Source of the DNA: an uncultured Archangium sp.
GTDB lineage: Bacteria; Myxococcota; Myxococcia; Myxococcales; Myxococcaceae
Direction: 5' to 3'
Assembly: GCA_946479335.1 (NCBI GenBank)
Contig: CAMLFP010000019.1
Coordinates: 1-28,570 of the forward strand
DNA: 28,570 bases
Position numbers and translations under genes: made by a program. This document shows, piece by piece, positions 19,108 to 27,848 of the stretch (position 1 is its first letter; each line of letters opens with the position of its first letter). The notes under the pieces were generated by a model. The model was given only the letters and a program-made list of their open reading frames with translations, searched no databases and was not told where the DNA came from.

Positions 19108-19767
19108 ATGCCCGAAGAGAAAGGCCTTGGCTCCAAGCTGCTGGGGTTGTTCGTCGAACGCGACGCGGCAACTCCCGCCGAAGGCAGTGAAGCCGTCGAA
19201 GCCGGGGAGAAATCTCCCGCCGACCTCGTCGCGGAGCTGGCCGGTCAGTCGACGCCCAAACGCGCGCCTGGCGCACCGGCGGCGGTCCCCGCTCCGGCCA
19301 CGCCGCGCCCCGCGATCGCCTCGGCCAGCGGCCCGGTAACGCCGGCCAACGTCGACTTCGATGGCGTCTTCAAGCAGGCGGGCATCGACTCCGGCGATCT
19401 CGACCGCGTGCGCAAGGCCGAGGAGCTGCTCAAGGGGCTCCCCGAGGCGACGCCGGTGGAGGTGAAGCGGCAGATCGTCGAGGCGTCGCTCAAGGCCTTC
19501 GGCTTCGACATCGCCAAGATCATCACCGCCGCCAACACGCAGCTCAAGGCGCTCGACACCTACGTGCGCCTCAACGAGCAGCAGACCGCGAAGTCGATCA
19601 CCGACGCGCAGGCGAAGATTCAGCAGCTCGAGGAGCAGATCATCGGGCTGCGCGCAGACATCACCAAACGCACCGAGACGCTCGCGGGCACCGCCGCCGC
19701 CGCAGAGAACCGCAAGGCGCAGGTGCACCAGGTGCTCTCGTTCTTCAACGCGTCGAAGCCCGCGTAA
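19108..19767 (+). CDS. Coiled-coil protein, first gene of the ABC-OmpA operon
   Basis: A 219-residue protein I do not recognise. Residues 1-80 are acidic then Pro/Ala-rich and probably disordered. About 83-130 is helical ('FDGVFKQAGIDSGDLDRVRKAEELL', 'VEVKRQIVEASLKAFGFDIAKII'). About 145-205 is a strong coiled coil ('SITDAQAKIQQLEEQIIGLRAD'), ending 'AQVHQVLSFFNASKPA'. It has no signal peptide or membrane segment, so it should be cytoplasmic. It starts the operon, 33 bases before the OmpA-fused binding protein gene. With the 279-residue coiled-coil protein at the other end, it may form a cytoplasmic assembly with the transporter ATPase. Confidence 0.75.
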   Translation: MPEEKGLGSKLLGLFVERDAATPAEGSEAVEAGEKSPADLVAELAGQSTPKRAPGAPAAVPAPATPRPAIASASGPVTPANVDFDGVFKQAGIDSGDLDRVRKAEELLKGLPEATPVEVKRQIVEASLKAFGFDIAKIITAANTQLKALDTYVRLNEQQTAKSITDAQAKIQQLEEQIIGLRADITKRTETLAGTAAAAENRKAQVHQVLSFFNASKPA

Positions 19768-19800
19768 TCCCCCCTCACTTCCTCCGTACAAAGGCAGACC

Positions 19801-21435
19801 ATGAAACTCACTCCGTTCGGAAAGCTGTTCATCGTGCTGGTGGCGCTCGGCGTCCTCGGCTTTGTGGGCTACCGGAAGTTCGGCGACCAGCTGAAGAGCT
19901 GGTCGGGCGCGAACACCGCTGACGCGGGCACCGCGGGCACCGCCGACATCTCGAAAGACGACTTCACGCACATCAGCGACGGCTTGAGCGACGCGCCCCG
20001 CAACGGCGGCCTCAACGTCAACGGCGGCAACGCCGTGGGCGAGGCGAAGTTGAGCCGCCCGCTGAAGGTGGGCATCAACACCTGGGCCGGTCACGCGCCC
20101 GGCATCGTCGCCAACGGTGGCTTGAACCCCGGCGCGGCCGCGAGCCTCTACAAGAAGAAGTACGGCCTCGACGTGCAGTTCGTGCTGCTCGAAGACCCCA
20201 CCGCGAAGCTGGCCGCCTTCATCAAGGGCGACATCGACGTGATGTGGGACACCGTCGACTCGTTCGCCCGTGAGGCGAGCGAGCTCAAGGAGAAGGGCCT
20301 CAAGGCGCGCGCCATCATCCAGGAAGACTGGAGCCGCGGCGGTGATGGCATCGTCTCGCTCAAGACCATCAAGTCGGTGGAGGACCTCAAGGGCAAGCGC
20401 ATCGCGACGACCAAGTACACGCCGTCGCACTGGCTCCTGCTGTTTCTCCTCGCGCAGTCGGGCCTCTCTCCGCAGGACCGCACCGACATCGAGAAGAACC
20501 TGGTGTTCGCCGATGAAGCGCCGAAGGCCGCCGCGATGTTCAAGGCCGGCCGGGTCGACGCCGCCGTCACCTGGGAGCCCGACCTCTCCGGCGCGGTCGC
20601 CGCGCGCGAGAACGAAGCGCACATCCTCGTCAGCACCACCGCCGCCACCAACGTCATCGCCGACACGCTGGTCGCGCGCCAGGACGTCATCGACACCGCG
20701 CCGGCCTCCATCGCGGCCTTCGTCGCCGGCTGGTTCGACGCGGTCTCGGTGATGAAGGAAGACCCGCAGTCGACCGACCAGCTCATCGCCGACGCGCTCA
20801 AGCTCACGCCCGACGACGTGTCGGGCATGCTCTCGGGCCTCAAGCTGACGGCCTACGCCGACAACGCGCTCTTCTTCGGCCTCGCGGGCCCCAAGTCGTA
20901 CTTCGACTCGCTCTTCAACGGCGCCTTCGTCATCTGGCGCAAGAAGGGCGTGGTGAACACGGTGGTCGACGCGGCTGACTTCTCTGACAAGCGCTTCGTC
21001 GCCGCGCTGGCGAAAGACTACGCCGGCCAGAAGGTCGAGGAGTCGTTCGCCTTCAAGGACAAGCCCAAGCTCACCGACCGCGCCATCGTGAACAAGTCGC
21101 TGTCGATCCACTTCACGACGGGCAGCGATGAGATCATGCCCGGCAGCTACTTCACGCTCGACTCGCTCGGCGAGACGCTGCTCGCCTTCGGCAACACGTA
21201 CCTGCAGATCGAGGGGAACACCGACTCGCGCGGCAACGAGGCGGCGAACAAGACGCTCTCGCAGAAGCGCGCGGAGTCGGTGAAGGAGTACCTGATCAAG
21301 AACTTCAACGTCGACCCGAAGCGCTTCGTCGCCGTCGGTCAGGGCAGCACCAAGCCGGTCGCCGACAACGCCACCGAAGATGGCCGTGCGTTGAACCGCC
21401 GCACCGACATCAAGGTGGTGCTGAATGCCCAGTGA
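19801..21435 (+). CDS. ABC solute-binding protein fused to an OmpA peptidoglycan-binding domain
   Basis: A 544-residue fusion. Residues about 8-24 are a single uncleaved-looking membrane anchor, followed by a Gly/Asn/Thr linker to about residue 85. About 86-400 is an NMT1/SsuA/TauA-type periplasmic binding fold: 'RPLKVGINTWAGHAP', 'GDIDVMWDTVDSFA', 'VEDLKGKRIATTKYTPSHWLLL', 'KAGRVDAAVTWEPD'. About 430-544 is an OmpA C-terminal domain: 'IHFTTGSDEIMPGS', 'GNTDSRGNEAANKTLSQKRAESVKEYL', 'GRALNRRTDI', which includes the Asp and Arg that normally bind diaminopimelate in peptidoglycan. The binding protein would thus be held in the inner membrane at one end and on the cell wall at the other. Related binding proteins carry sulfonates, nitrate or similar small molecules; the substrate here is unknown. 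The permease gene begins inside its last codons. Confidence 0.9.
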   Translation: MKLTPFGKLFIVLVALGVLGFVGYRKFGDQLKSWSGANTADAGTAGTADISKDDFTHISDGLSDAPRNGGLNVNGGNAVGEAKLSRPLKVGINTWAGHAPGIVANGGLNPGAAASLYKKKYGLDVQFVLLEDPTAKLAAFIKGDIDVMWDTVDSFAREASELKEKGLKARAIIQEDWSRGGDGIVSLKTIKSVEDLKGKRIATTKYTPSHWLLLFLLAQSGLSPQDRTDIEKNLVFADEAPKAAAMFKAGRVDAAVTWEPDLSGAVAARENEAHILVSTTAATNVIADTLVARQDVIDTAPASIAAFVAGWFDAVSVMKEDPQSTDQLIADALKLTPDDVSGMLSGLKLTAYADNALFFGLAGPKSYFDSLFNGAFVIWRKKGVVNTVVDAADFSDKRFVAALAKDYAGQKVEESFAFKDKPKLTDRAIVNKSLSIHFTTGSDEIMPGSYFTLDSLGETLLAFGNTYLQIEGNTDSRGNEAANKTLSQKRAESVKEYLIKNFNVDPKRFVAVGQGSTKPVADNATEDGRALNRRTDIKVVLNAQ

Positions 21436-22288
21436 GGGCGCGGCCAAACCGACTCCTCGCAAGCGCGCGAAGCCCTCGCTGTGGGCGCTGCGCAGCCCCA
21501 TCTCCTCGGTCGCCGGCCGCACCGCGTCGCTCGCCAGCCTCGCGGTGCTGTTGGCCGCGTGGTGCGTGCTGACCTACGTGCAGGTCGAGCGCAACGGCGT
21601 CATGGAGCCGCTGGTGAAGGCGGCCTTCCTCCCCGCGCCCGACGCGGTGTTGAAGAGCCTCTTCTATTTGATCTTCGAAAAAGACCTGCTGGGCGCGCTG
21701 GCCATCTCCGGCGTGCGCATCTTGAAGGCCTTCGCGTTGTCGATCGCCGTGGCGCTGCCGCTGGGCATCGCGATGGGCAGCTTCGAGTTCGTCAACCGGC
21801 TCTTCGAGCCCATCGTGGCGCCGATGCGCTACCTGCCCATCACCGCGTTCATCCCGCTGCTCATCTTGTGGTTCGGCATCGACGAGTCGCAGAAGGTGGC
21901 GTTCCTCTTCCTCGGCACGGTGGTGTACCTGCTGCCGGCGGTGGTCGACGCCATCCGCCTGGTGCCTGAAGAGCTGGTGCAGACGGCCTTCACGCTCGGT
22001 GCGACGAAGGCGCAGGTGATCCGCACGGTGCTGATCCCCGCGGCGCTGCCGGCCATCTTCGACGGCTTCCGCGTGATGAACGCCATCGCGTGGACCTACA
22101 TCATCCTCGCGGAGCTGGTGAACGCGCAGAGCGGCATCGGCTACATCCTCCACCTCGCGGAGCAGCACTTCAAACCGGAGTGGAGCTTCGCCGGCATCCT
22201 CGTGGTGGGCGTCATCGGCATCTTGAGCGACATCGTCATCCGCGGTGTGAACCGCCTGCTGTTCGGTTGGAGGGAAGCCGATGTCTGA
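21425..22288 (+). CDS. ABC transporter permease (SsuC/TauC-like)
   Basis: A 287-residue inner-membrane permease of the binding-protein-dependent family, with about six predicted membrane segments; the first is 'LASLAVLLAAWCVLTYV' near residues 35-51. The ATPase-contacting EAA loop is visible as 'VQTAFTLGATKAQVIRTVLIPAALPAIFDG' (about 190-219). 'FGIDESQKVAFLFLGTVVYLLPAVVDAI' matches the nitrate/sulfonate/taurine permease group. It overlaps the upstream fusion gene by 11 bases and the ATPase gene by 8 bases, so the three are translated together and surely form one transporter. Its N-terminal tail of about 20 residues is unusually basic (PTPRKRAKPS). Confidence 0.93.
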   Translation: MPSEGAAKPTPRKRAKPSLWALRSPISSVAGRTASLASLAVLLAAWCVLTYVQVERNGVMEPLVKAAFLPAPDAVLKSLFYLIFEKDLLGALAISGVRILKAFALSIAVALPLGIAMGSFEFVNRLFEPIVAPMRYLPITAFIPLLILWFGIDESQKVAFLFLGTVVYLLPAVVDAIRLVPEELVQTAFTLGATKAQVIRTVLIPAALPAIFDGFRVMNAIAWTYIILAELVNAQSGIGYILHLAEQHFKPEWSFAGILVVGVIGILSDIVIRGVNRLLFGWREADV

Positions 22289-23111
22289 GACTCCCGCGTT
22301 GAACAGCAGCGTGCCCAAGCTGGACCTGAAGAACCTCTTCATCTCGTACACCGACCGCAAGGGCCGCACGGTGCAGGCGGTGGAAGACGTGAACCTCACC
22401 GTCGCCAACAAGCCGGGCATCGGCGAGCTCGCGGTGTTCCTCGGGCCGTCGGGCTGCGGGAAGAGCACCATCCTCAAGGCGGTGGCCGGGCTGCTCACGC
22501 CCGACTCCGGCGACATCTTCATCGACGGCCAGCCGGTCGAAGGCACCGGGCGCGACCGCGGCATGGTCTTCCAGAGCTACACCTCGTTCGCGTGGCGCAC
22601 CGTGCGCGAGAACGTCGAGTACGGCCTCGAGTTGCAGGGCGTCGGCAAGGCGGAGCGCAAGGAGAAGGCGCTGGCCATCATCGAGAAGGTGGGCCTCAAG
22701 GACTTCGCCGACGCGCTCCCCAAGCAGTTGTCGGGCGGCATGAAGCAGCGCGTGGCCATCGCGCGCACGCTGGTGAACAAGCCGCGCCTGATCCTGATGG
22801 ACGAGCCCTTCGGCGCGCTCGACCCGCAGACGCGCTGGGGCATGCAGACCACGATGCTCGACGTGCTGAACACCGAAGACAACACGGTGCTGTTCGTCAC
22901 CCACGACGTCACCGAGGCCGTGTACCTGGCCGACGTCATCTTCGTGCTCTCGCACCGCCCCGCGCATGTGCTCCACCGCGTCGAGGTGCCCTTCTTCGAG
23001 AGCCGCGACGCCTCGGTGAAGCAGAGCACGCAGTTCAAGCAGGTCGAGAACCACGTGCTCGAGCTGCTCCAGACCTCCAACGTGCGCGGCAACATCCGCG
23101 TCGGGTTGTAG
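22281..23111 (+). CDS. ABC transporter ATP-binding protein (SsuB/TauB-like)
   Basis: A 276-residue ATPase of the nitrate/sulfonate/taurine class. It has Walker A GPSGCGKST (55-63), the Q-loop in 'GMVFQSYTSFAWRTV', the ABC signature LSGGMKQRVAIARTL, Walker B LILMDEPFGALD and the H-loop histidine in VTHDVTEAVYLAD. It powers uptake through the overlapping permease. A feature of this group is the 'LDPQTRWGMQTTMLDVL' segment after Walker B. It is followed after 9 bases by a coiled-coil protein gene in the same orientation. Confidence 0.95.
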   Translation: MSETPALNSSVPKLDLKNLFISYTDRKGRTVQAVEDVNLTVANKPGIGELAVFLGPSGCGKSTILKAVAGLLTPDSGDIFIDGQPVEGTGRDRGMVFQSYTSFAWRTVRENVEYGLELQGVGKAERKEKALAIIEKVGLKDFADALPKQLSGGMKQRVAIARTLVNKPRLILMDEPFGALDPQTRWGMQTTMLDVLNTEDNTVLFVTHDVTEAVYLADVIFVLSHRPAHVLHRVEVPFFESRDASVKQSTQFKQVENHVLELLQTSNVRGNIRVGL

Positions 23112-23120
23112 AGAAGCGCC

Positions 23121-23960
23121 ATGGCCGCCTCCGACGCACCGAACTACCTGAAGGCGGCGTTCATGAACGTCTACAACCTCTCGCTGCTGGGAGGCGCCGC
23201 CGCGGCGGCCCTCATCACCGGCGATTGGTTGGGGGGCCGGGGCGCGCTGGGCCTCGAGGCGCTGTGGCTGGTGACCGGCCCCGACTTGAAGCCCTTCCAG
23301 CGCGCGGTGCGCGAGTCGCTCCGGGAGGAGCAGGAGAAGGAGGACCGCGCCCGCGTCGACAAGCTGATGGCCGACCTGCCGCAGCATGAGTGGCAGCGCG
23401 CGAAGGCGCTCGATGAACTGCGCCGGGAGATCCAGCGCGACGTGCAGCAGAACCCGTCGTTCCAGGCCATCCTCATGAAGACCGAGCTGGAGAAGCTCTC
23501 GCAGCTGCACGCGAGCTTCGTGCGGCTGGCCTCGGCGTGTCAGCGCGCGGAGTCGTACCTCCAGGCGGTCAACGTGGGCGACCTCAAGAAGCAGGCCGCC
23601 GCGCAGGAGCGCATCCAGGAGAGCTCCAGCGACGAACAGGTGAAAGAGCTCGCCCGCAAGAACGCCGTGGTCATCGAGAAGCGGTTCTCGACCATCCGCG
23701 ACATCGAGGCGTTCCTCGCGCGCGCGCGCGGGCAGATGAACCTCATCGAGAACTCCGTGCGGCTGCTGCGAGATCAGGCGCTGACCATGACCAGCCCTGA
23801 TCAGATGACGGAGCAGTTGGATGATCTGCTCACCGGCGTCGATGCCGTGCAGCAGTCGGTGAAGGACGCCGAGGCGATGATCAGCAACCGCTTCGAGCCC
23901 ATCGCGCCGATTTCACAGCCGACGAGCTCGCGCCCGGTCGACCTGCGGCTTCGCGAGTGA
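23121..23960 (+). CDS. Coiled-coil protein, last gene of the ABC-OmpA operon
   Basis: A 279-residue protein I do not recognise. The N-terminal 55 residues hold two short hydrophobic stretches (about 19-33 and 41-53), perhaps a re-entrant or peripheral membrane anchor. The rest is almost entirely helical and charged, for example 'QRAVRESLREEQEKEDRARVDKL', 'ALDELRREIQRDVQQN', 'VVIEKRFSTIRDIEAFLARARGQMNLI', which suggests long coiled coils. The tail (about 255-279) is Pro/Ser-rich. It starts 9 bases after the ATPase gene, with GAGAAG just before the ATG. Its place suggests a structural or regulatory partner of the transporter. Resemblance to tellurite-resistance or phage-shock helical proteins crossed my mind, but I see no diagnostic motif. 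Confidence 0.75.
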   Translation: MAASDAPNYLKAAFMNVYNLSLLGGAAAAALITGDWLGGRGALGLEALWLVTGPDLKPFQRAVRESLREEQEKEDRARVDKLMADLPQHEWQRAKALDELRREIQRDVQQNPSFQAILMKTELEKLSQLHASFVRLASACQRAESYLQAVNVGDLKKQAAAQERIQESSSDEQVKELARKNAVVIEKRFSTIRDIEAFLARARGQMNLIENSVRLLRDQALTMTSPDQMTEQLDDLLTGVDAVQQSVKDAEAMISNRFEPIAPISQPTSSRPVDLRLRE

Positions 23961-23966
23961 TGCGCG

Positions 23967-24017
23967 AAACCTCTCCCGTGGGGAGAGGTCGCGACGCACG
24001 TCGCGGGTGAGGGGCGC
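23967..24017 (+). repeat. REP-like element, left copy (two hairpins)
   Basis: The first hairpin is ACCTCTCCC, loop GTG, GGGAGAGGT (23969-23989), a 9-base stem. Next is the palindrome CGCGACG-CA-CGTCGCG (23990-24005), then GGGTGAGGGGCGCG. It is an inverted copy of the element at 24064-24107, except that the central palindrome is an extra insertion. It lies between converging genes and could stop transcription from either side. Confidence 0.8.
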
Positions 24018-24063
24018 GTCGTCGTCGGAGCGGCATTCAAATCGCCAGTGAGGAGCGCATCAT

Positions 24064-24104
24064 CGCGCCCCTCACCCCGACCCTCTCCCCACGGGAGAGG
24101 GGGT

Positions 24105-24107
<3 letters not shown>
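24064..24107 (-). repeat. REP-like element, right copy
   Basis: CGCGCCCCTCACCCCGA is followed by the hairpin CCCTCTCCC, loop CAC, GGGAGAGGG (24081-24101). It is the inverted partner of the left copy. The 3-prime arm touches the stop codon of the OmpA lipoprotein gene (TAA on the minus strand at 24107-24105), so it lies at the very end of that transcript and may protect or terminate it. Confidence 0.8.
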
Positions 24108-25276
<1,169 letters not shown>

Positions 25277-25280
<4 letters not shown>

Positions 25281-25618
25281 GGCGCCACCGGGGTCGCGGG
25301 CTCGTCGTCAGCCGGGTGGTTGGCCTGCTTGAGGGCGACGTCGCGCGCCTTGGTGGCGAAGTCGGCGGCCTTCTTCGCGTAGTCGACGGCCTGCTCGAAG
25401 TCCGAGTACCCGACCTCCTCCTTCGACTTCACGTAGTAGAGGTTCGCGGCGGTCCACTCGTAGGGGGCGAGCTTCTCAGCCTGCGCGGTGTGCGCGGCCT
25501 GGAGGAGGTTCTCGGTGTCCATCAAGTAGCCGGTGGACTGAATGGGCCCGCAGGCCGAGGCGAGCGTGGCCAGCGCCAGCACGCCCCACCGCCAGGAGTT
25601 CTCGGAAGGTGCCGACAT
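25277..25618 (-). CDS. DUF4398-type lipoprotein
   Basis: A 113-residue protein, MSAPSENSWRWGVLALATLASACG..., with a hydrophobic signal and an ASAC lipobox, so it should be lipid-anchored at Cys23. The mature part is helical with 'LLQAAHTAQAEKLAPYEWTAANLYYVKSKEEVGYSDFEQAVDYAKKAADFATKARDVA' features typical of DUF4398, a short TPR-like fold common in myxobacterial envelope lipoproteins (positions about 38-98). I chose the ATG at 25618 over 25636 because the signal peptide is then a normal length and GGGAG lies upstream. It precedes and overlaps (ATGA) the TSP3-OmpA lipoprotein, whose own N-terminal region is similar, so the pair may form one envelope complex. Confidence 0.8.
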
Positions 25619-25674
25619 CGCGCGGAAAGCTCCCATGTGACCCGTGGCCGGTCAATCTTTTGGGGAAGTTGCGC

Positions 25675-25680
25675 TAGGGT
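25675..25680 (+). promoter_or_regulatory. Promoter -10 candidate for the small protein/Mpo1-like operon
   Basis: TAGGGT, preceded by GC, ends 9 bases before the ATG at 25690. It matches the spacing seen before other first genes here. No -35 box is visible. Confidence 0.3.
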
Positions 25681-25689
25681 GGTGCGCGT

Positions 25690-25938
25690 ATGGCCTCCGC
25701 AAAGCTCCCCCAGGGTTCCAGCGCGTCGCAGCCGGGCGGTCGCCCGCGCGCGCAGGTGTCGTACGAAGGCGACGACGAGTTCAGCACGATGTCGCTCGAC
25801 CCGTCGCGCAAGAAGGTGCTCAAGACCAAGGCCGCGCTCGTCGCGCCCGACGCCAACGAGAAGGCCACCGTCGACGAGCTCAAGCCCACCAACGATCAGG
25901 GCATCGTCGGCCTCTTCAGGAAGATCTTCGCCAAATGA
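25690..25938 (+). CDS. Small hydrophilic protein of unknown function
   Basis: An 82-residue protein without a recognised family. The first 30 residues are Ser/Gly/Pro-rich; the rest is charged, with 'VSYEGDDEFSTMSLDPSRKKVLKTKAA', and it ends in an amphipathic 'GIVGLFRKIFAK' helix that could touch a membrane or partner. It has no signal peptide. Its TGA overlaps the ATG of the DUF962/Mpo1-like gene (ATGA at 25935-25938), which strongly supports real coding and joint translation. No Shine-Dalgarno sequence precedes the start, which fits the leaderless pattern. Confidence 0.7.
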   Translation: MASAKLPQGSSASQPGGRPRAQVSYEGDDEFSTMSLDPSRKKVLKTKAALVAPDANEKATVDELKPTNDQGIVGLFRKIFAK

Positions 25939-26297
25939 GTGAGAAAGCCATCAAGACCTACGAAGCGTTCTGGCCCTTCTACCTCGGGGAACATTCGCTC
26001 TCGTCGACGCGCTGGGTGCACTTCGTGGGCACCACCATCGCCTTCCTGAACATCGTGAGCGCCGTCGTCTTCATGGCGCCCAGCTACCTCCTGTCGGCGC
26101 TGCTCTCGGGCTACGCCTTCGCGTGGGTCAGCCACTTCTTCATCGAGAAGAACCGCCCGGCGACCTTCACCTACCCGCTGTGGAGCTTCATCTCCGACTG
26201 GAAGATGTGGGCGCTGATGGCCACCGGCAAGCTGAACGCCGAGCTGGAGAAGCACCACATCACGCCGAAGCAGTTCGCCGAGACGAAGAGCGCGTAG
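25935..26297 (+). CDS. DUF962/Mpo1-like membrane protein
   Basis: A 120-residue protein starting at the ATG that overlaps the upstream stop. It shows the DUF962 signatures: 'FYLGEHSLSSTRWVHFVGTTIAF' (about 16-38) with conserved His20 and His30, and 'WVSHFFIEKNRPATFTYPLWSFISD' (about 64-88), with two hydrophobic segments around 31-63. The yeast homologue Mpo1 is an iron-dependent dioxygenase that shortens 2-hydroxy fatty acids by one carbon, and its conserved histidines bind iron. The histidines here are compatible with that role, but bacterial members are poorly characterised. 2-hydroxy fatty acids are common in myxobacterial lipids, which makes the role plausible. Confidence 0.85.
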   Translation: MSEKAIKTYEAFWPFYLGEHSLSSTRWVHFVGTTIAFLNIVSAVVFMAPSYLLSALLSGYAFAWVSHFFIEKNRPATFTYPLWSFISDWKMWALMATGKLNAELEKHHITPKQFAETKSA

Positions 26298-26301
26298 GCG
26301 C

Positions 26302-27792
26302 TCAGAACGAGCCGGTCACCACGACCTGCGCGCCGCCCGTCGTGGGAGCGGCCGTGACGACCGGCGTGCCCGACGGCGAGACGAGGAGCAGCACCGCGCC
26401 CGTCACCGCCGCCGCGCCGCCCACCGCCATCATCGCGATGCCGCTGGCGTCGAAGCCGGTGCGCTGCTGCACCAGGTACGCGCCCTCGGCGCGCGTGCGG
26501 TCCGTATACCCGTAGCTGCCGTCGGGCTGCTTGAGCTCCTCGAGGCGCGCGCGCGTCGGGCCGCCGGCGACATAGACGCCGATGCCGCCACCCGCGACCG
26601 CGACGCCCGACGCGAGCAACACCACGCCCGCCGTGCGCAGCGGGGCCCAGCCCTGCTTCACCGAGGTGGCGACGGGCTTGAGCTCCATGACGACCGGCAT
26701 CGCGGCCGGCGGCGCCGCAACGTCGGCCTCGGCGGCGGGTGCGGGAGGCGGCGGCGGAGACTCCGCGGCTGCGGCGGTCACCAGCGGAGGCGGCTTGAGC
26801 TGCTGCACGCCCTCCTGCGATTTGCCGGTGACGAGGAAGGTGGCGAGGTTGCGGATGAGCTCCGGGGCGACGGAGCCGGTGCGCTCTTCGGTCGCGGTGG
26901 GCAAGTCGTAGAGCGTACCGGAGACGTAGGTCGGCCCGCCCTGCTGCGCGCGGTTGCGCAAGATGATGACCTTCTCCGCGCCCACCAGCTGCGCCAGCTT
27001 GAGCGCGCCCTCGTCGGCCGCGGCGCTCACGCACAGCGGCGCCTGGCGAGACACCGAGCCCTCGAAGCCGAACTCCACGCTGAGCTGCGCGCCCTCGCGC
27101 GGCACGTCGACCCGGTGGGGGAAGGAGAGCTGCCCCGCGGCAAAGAGCGACACGCGGTAGCTCCCGGGGACGACGTCGAGCTTCAGCGGGGTGGTGCCCA
27201 CCACGAAGCCGTCGAGCGCGACGCTGGCCGCGGGGCCGCTGTCGACGCGCACCTGGAGCGTCCCCTTCTTGCTCCTCGCCAGCTCCTTCTTGAGGGCTTC
27301 GACCGCGGCGATGACGCTGGGCGCGTGCGCGTCGGGGTTCAACTTCACCTTCGGGTTCACGCGCACCACGCGGCGGAAGGCGTCCTTCATCTCGTTGAGG
27401 TGGCCGAGGTTCTTCTCGATCTCCGCCTCCAGCAGCAGCGCGCTCTCGAGCACCGGCCACGGCTTGTTGTCGGGCTCGGCGCGCTCCAGCTCGACGACCG
27501 CGCGTTGCACCAGCTCGAGCGCCCGCTCGTTCTGGCCGTCGTAGAAGAGGGTCTTCGCCGATTCGACCTGCCGCGCGAGATCCTGCAGGCCGCGCGCGGG
27601 GCGAGGCCGCACGATGTCGAGCACCGACTCGTCTTCGATGACGTCGGCGCGCAGCAGCGGCCGCGCGGCGTCACGAAAATCACGCGCGCTGTTGATGAGC
27701 GCTGCGTCGCGACAATCACCCGCCGTGAGCACCACCGTTTTCCCCGCCCAGGCGGACCCCGCCACCAACGCCACCACGCACGCGAATCGCAT
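26302..27792 (-). CDS. Exported PEGA-domain protein
   Basis: A 496-residue protein. The ATG at 27792 gives MRFACVVALVAGSAWAG, a good signal peptide; a start at 27825 would put 11 hydrophilic residues ahead of it. About 50-180 is helical and TPR-like ('QVESAKTLFYDGQNERALELVQRAVVELE', 'NEMKDAFRRVVRVNPKVKLNP'). About 190-260 is a PEGA domain ('ASVALDGFVVGTTPLKLDVVPGSYRVSLFAAG'), a surface-layer-type beta module. A further region contains 'GAEKVIILRNRAQQGGPTY' and a Pro/Ala linker. One or two hydrophobic segments ('AGVVLLASGVAVAGGGIGVYVAGG', 'MMAVGGAAAVTGAVLLL') near the C-terminus may insert in a membrane. This layout is frequent in myxobacteria next to Ser/Thr kinase genes, and here a kinase gene is divergent 56 bases away. 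Function is unknown. Confidence 0.83.
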   Translation of the reverse strand: MRFACVVALVAGSAWAGKTVVLTAGDCRDAALINSARDFRDAARPLLRADVIEDESVLDIVRPRPARGLQDLARQVESAKTLFYDGQNERALELVQRAVVELERAEPDNKPWPVLESALLLEAEIEKNLGHLNEMKDAFRRVVRVNPKVKLNPDAHAPSVIAAVEALKKELARSKKGTLQVRVDSGPAASVALDGFVVGTTPLKLDVVPGSYRVSLFAAGQLSFPHRVDVPREGAQLSVEFGFEGSVSRQAPLCVSAAADEGALKLAQLVGAEKVIILRNRAQQGGPTYVSGTLYDLPTATEERTGSVAPELIRNLATFLVTGKSQEGVQQLKPPPLVTAAAAESPPPPPAPAAEADVAAPPAAMPVVMELKPVATSVKQGWAPLRTAGVVLLASGVAVAGGGIGVYVAGGPTRARLEELKQPDGSYGYTDRTRAEGAYLVQQRTGFDASGIAMMAVGGAAAVTGAVLLLVSPSGTPVVTAAPTTGGAQVVVTGSF

Positions 27793-27799
27793 GGCGCGC

Positions 27800-27808
27800 T
27801 CTCTACCA
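27800..27808 (-). promoter_or_regulatory. Extended -10 promoter candidate for the PEGA gene
   Basis: TGGTAGAGA on the minus strand ends 7 bases before the ATG at 27792. It is divergent from the similar element of the kinase gene at 27831-27839. Confidence 0.3.
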
Positions 27809-27830
27809 CAGCCGCCCCTGCGCACGGTTT

Positions 27831-27839
27831 TGGTAGCAT
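27831..27839 (+). promoter_or_regulatory. Extended -10 promoter candidate for the Ser/Thr kinase gene
   Basis: TGGTAGCAT (hexamer TAGCAT at 27834-27839, four of six bases of TATAAT) ends 9 bases before the ATG at 27849. The message would be nearly leaderless. No -35 box is visible. Confidence 0.4.
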
Positions 27840-27848
27840 GCCGCGGCC

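Noticed and set aside
19018..21522. Very long open frame (834 codons) on the minus strand opposite the ABC-OmpA genes
   Set aside because: It is Arg/Leu/Val/His-rich low-complexity sequence with no domain, mirrors the third-position GC bias of the real plus-strand genes, and overlaps genes with clear motifs.
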